From contig JAJFUN010000125.1 in assembly GCA_021372375.1 (NCBI GenBank), positions 1 through 64,000 of the forward strand: 64,000 nucleotides of DNA. The letters run 5' to 3'. Each line of letters opens with the position of its first letter. The stretch's first letter is position 1. The DNA comes from Pelosinus sp. GTDB taxonomy: Bacteria > Bacillota > Negativicutes > Propionisporales > Propionisporaceae. Positions 63,309 to 64,000 of the stretch are shown here, piece after piece. Both the position numbers and the translations under genes were made by a program. The notes below the pieces were generated by a model. It was not told the origin of the DNA. It ran no database searches and was given only the letters and a program-made list of their open reading frames with translations.

Positions 63309-64000
63309 ATGAAAACAGATACGGTAGTTGTACCGTTACGTAAAATAAGTGAAACAGCGGTCATTCACCCAGGTGCGCGTATTGGTAAAGATGTGGAAAT
63401 TGGTCCATACGCAGTAATTGGTGAAAATGTAGTGATTGGGGACGGCACAAAAATTGGTGCGCACGCCGTGATAGATGGCTGGACTAGTATTGGTAAGCAG
63501 TGTGTTATTTTTTCCGCGACTTTAATTGGGGCTGAACCTCAGGACTTAAAGTTTTGCGGTGAAAAAAGCTATGTATTTATTGGTGACAATACTACTATCC
63601 GTGAATTCACAACTATTCATAGGGCCACCGGTGAAGGGGAAGAAACACGCGTTGGCTCCAATTGCCTGCTGCAGTGTTATACGCATGTTGCACACAATTG
63701 TATTATTGGCAATAATGTAGTTATGTCAGCGGAAGCCATGCTGGCAGGACATGTAATTATTGAAGATTGTGCGGTGGTCGGCGGTAAAGCCGGTGTGCAT
63801 CAATTTGTGAAAATTGGGCGTAATGCCATGGTCGGCGCTATGTCTAAAGTCGTGCAGGATGTGCCGCCATATGTTATTGTAGATGGAATGCCCGCTAAAG
63901 TGGTTGGTCTCAATAATGTAGGCATGTCTAGGAGCGGTATCAGCGTAGTAGCCCGGCGTAACCTCAAAAAGGCGTATCGCATACTATATCGTTCCGGTCT
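63309..64000 (+). CDS. lpxA: UDP-N-acetylglucosamine acyltransferase, 3' end outside window
   Basis: The visible ~230 residues of LpxA form a left-handed beta helix of hexapeptide repeats (about 15-190) with the catalytic H129 in THVAHNCIIGNN and GGKAGVHQFVKIGRNAMVGAMSKVVQDVPPYVIVDGMPAKVVGLN, then the start of the C-terminal helical domain. It transfers a 3-hydroxyacyl chain to UDP-GlcNAc, the first step of lipid A synthesis. gaggagttgatagtaa precedes the ATG. The frame is open to the last base of the window. Confidence 0.96.
   Translation, partial: MKTDTVVVPLRKISETAVIHPGARIGKDVEIGPYAVIGENVVIGDGTKIGAHAVIDGWTSIGKQCVIFSATLIGAEPQDLKFCGEKSYVFIGDNTTIREFTTIHRATGEGEETRVGSNCLLQCYTHVAHNCIIGNNVVMSAEAMLAGHVIIEDCAVVGGKAGVHQFVKIGRNAMVGAMSKVVQDVPPYVIVDGMPAKVVGLNNVGMSRSGISVVARRNLKKAYRILYRSG

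Overview
The window reads as chromosomal DNA of an endospore-forming, flagellated Firmicute with a lipopolysaccharide outer membrane, that is a member of the Negativicutes and most likely of the Sporomusaceae. The evidence is the combination, on one strand, of sporulation genes (spoIID, a spoIIQ-like gene, spoIIID) with lipid A genes (lpxD, lpxL, lpxC, lpxA), bamA, tamB, tolC, mlaEFD, three OmpH/Skp genes and the flagellar P- and L-ring genes flgI and flgH. Gene order over the first half follows the Bacillus/Clostridium core chromosome. No phage, IS transposase, CRISPR array, rRNA or tRNA was seen. The species cannot be named from this alone.

Layout. 1-3.5 kb: the end of an asparagine synthetase, a small lipoprotein, and two TerC-family membrane proteins on the minus strand; the second lies behind a clear yybP-ykoY (Mn2+) riboswitch. 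3.6-16.7 kb: a radical SAM protein, then rpmE - DUF1385 - prfA - prmC - sua5 - mntP - ywlE - rpiB - ywlG - glyA - upp, as in Bacillus, followed by a dCMP deaminase, a tandem MazG-like protein and wecA. 16.8-25.5 kb: wecB and the complete F1Fo ATP synthase operon (atpZ, I, B, E, F, H, A, G, D, C). 25.5-31.1 kb: ywmB - murA - spoIID - spoIIQ - spoIIID - mreB/mbl. 31.1-35.7 kb: flgF - flgG - flgA - flgH - flgI - flgJ(N). 35.8-39.5 kb: three exported proteins (AMIN plus phosphodiester glycosidase, a small barrel-sandwich protein, an S55-type protease). 39.9-64 kb: the outer-membrane cluster mlaE - mlaF - mlaD - tolC - tamB - sigma factor - single-TM protein - bamA - unknown exported protein - ompH x3 - lpxD - YjbH-like - lpxL - large membrane protein - ABC ATPase - lpxC - fabZ - lpxA (cut by the window edge).

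How it fits together. The first half is translation, nucleotide and cell-wall precursor housekeeping plus energy conversion, with Mn2+ handling as a side theme (riboswitch, two TerC proteins, MntP). At the mbl-flhO-flhP position of the Bacillus map the locus runs into genes that only make sense with an outer membrane: ring proteins for the flagellum, phospholipid transport (MlaEFD with a predicted barrel on MlaD), efflux (TolC), beta-barrel assembly (BamA, OmpH chaperones, TamB) and lipid A synthesis.

The most interesting unexplained items are: (1) a ~120-nt intergenic element, four copies plus a short derivative, always in the sense orientation inside operons, whose end stem is kept by paired base changes; (2) a lone sigma factor followed by a single-TM protein shaped like an anti-sigma factor, between tamB and bamA; (3) an ABC pair made of a 793-residue protein with MacB/LolC-like topology and an ATPase, between lpxL and lpxC; (4) an S55-type protease with its Ser and His motifs in swapped order. 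Three further families of palindromic or short-repeat DNA occupy most of the longer non-coding gaps.
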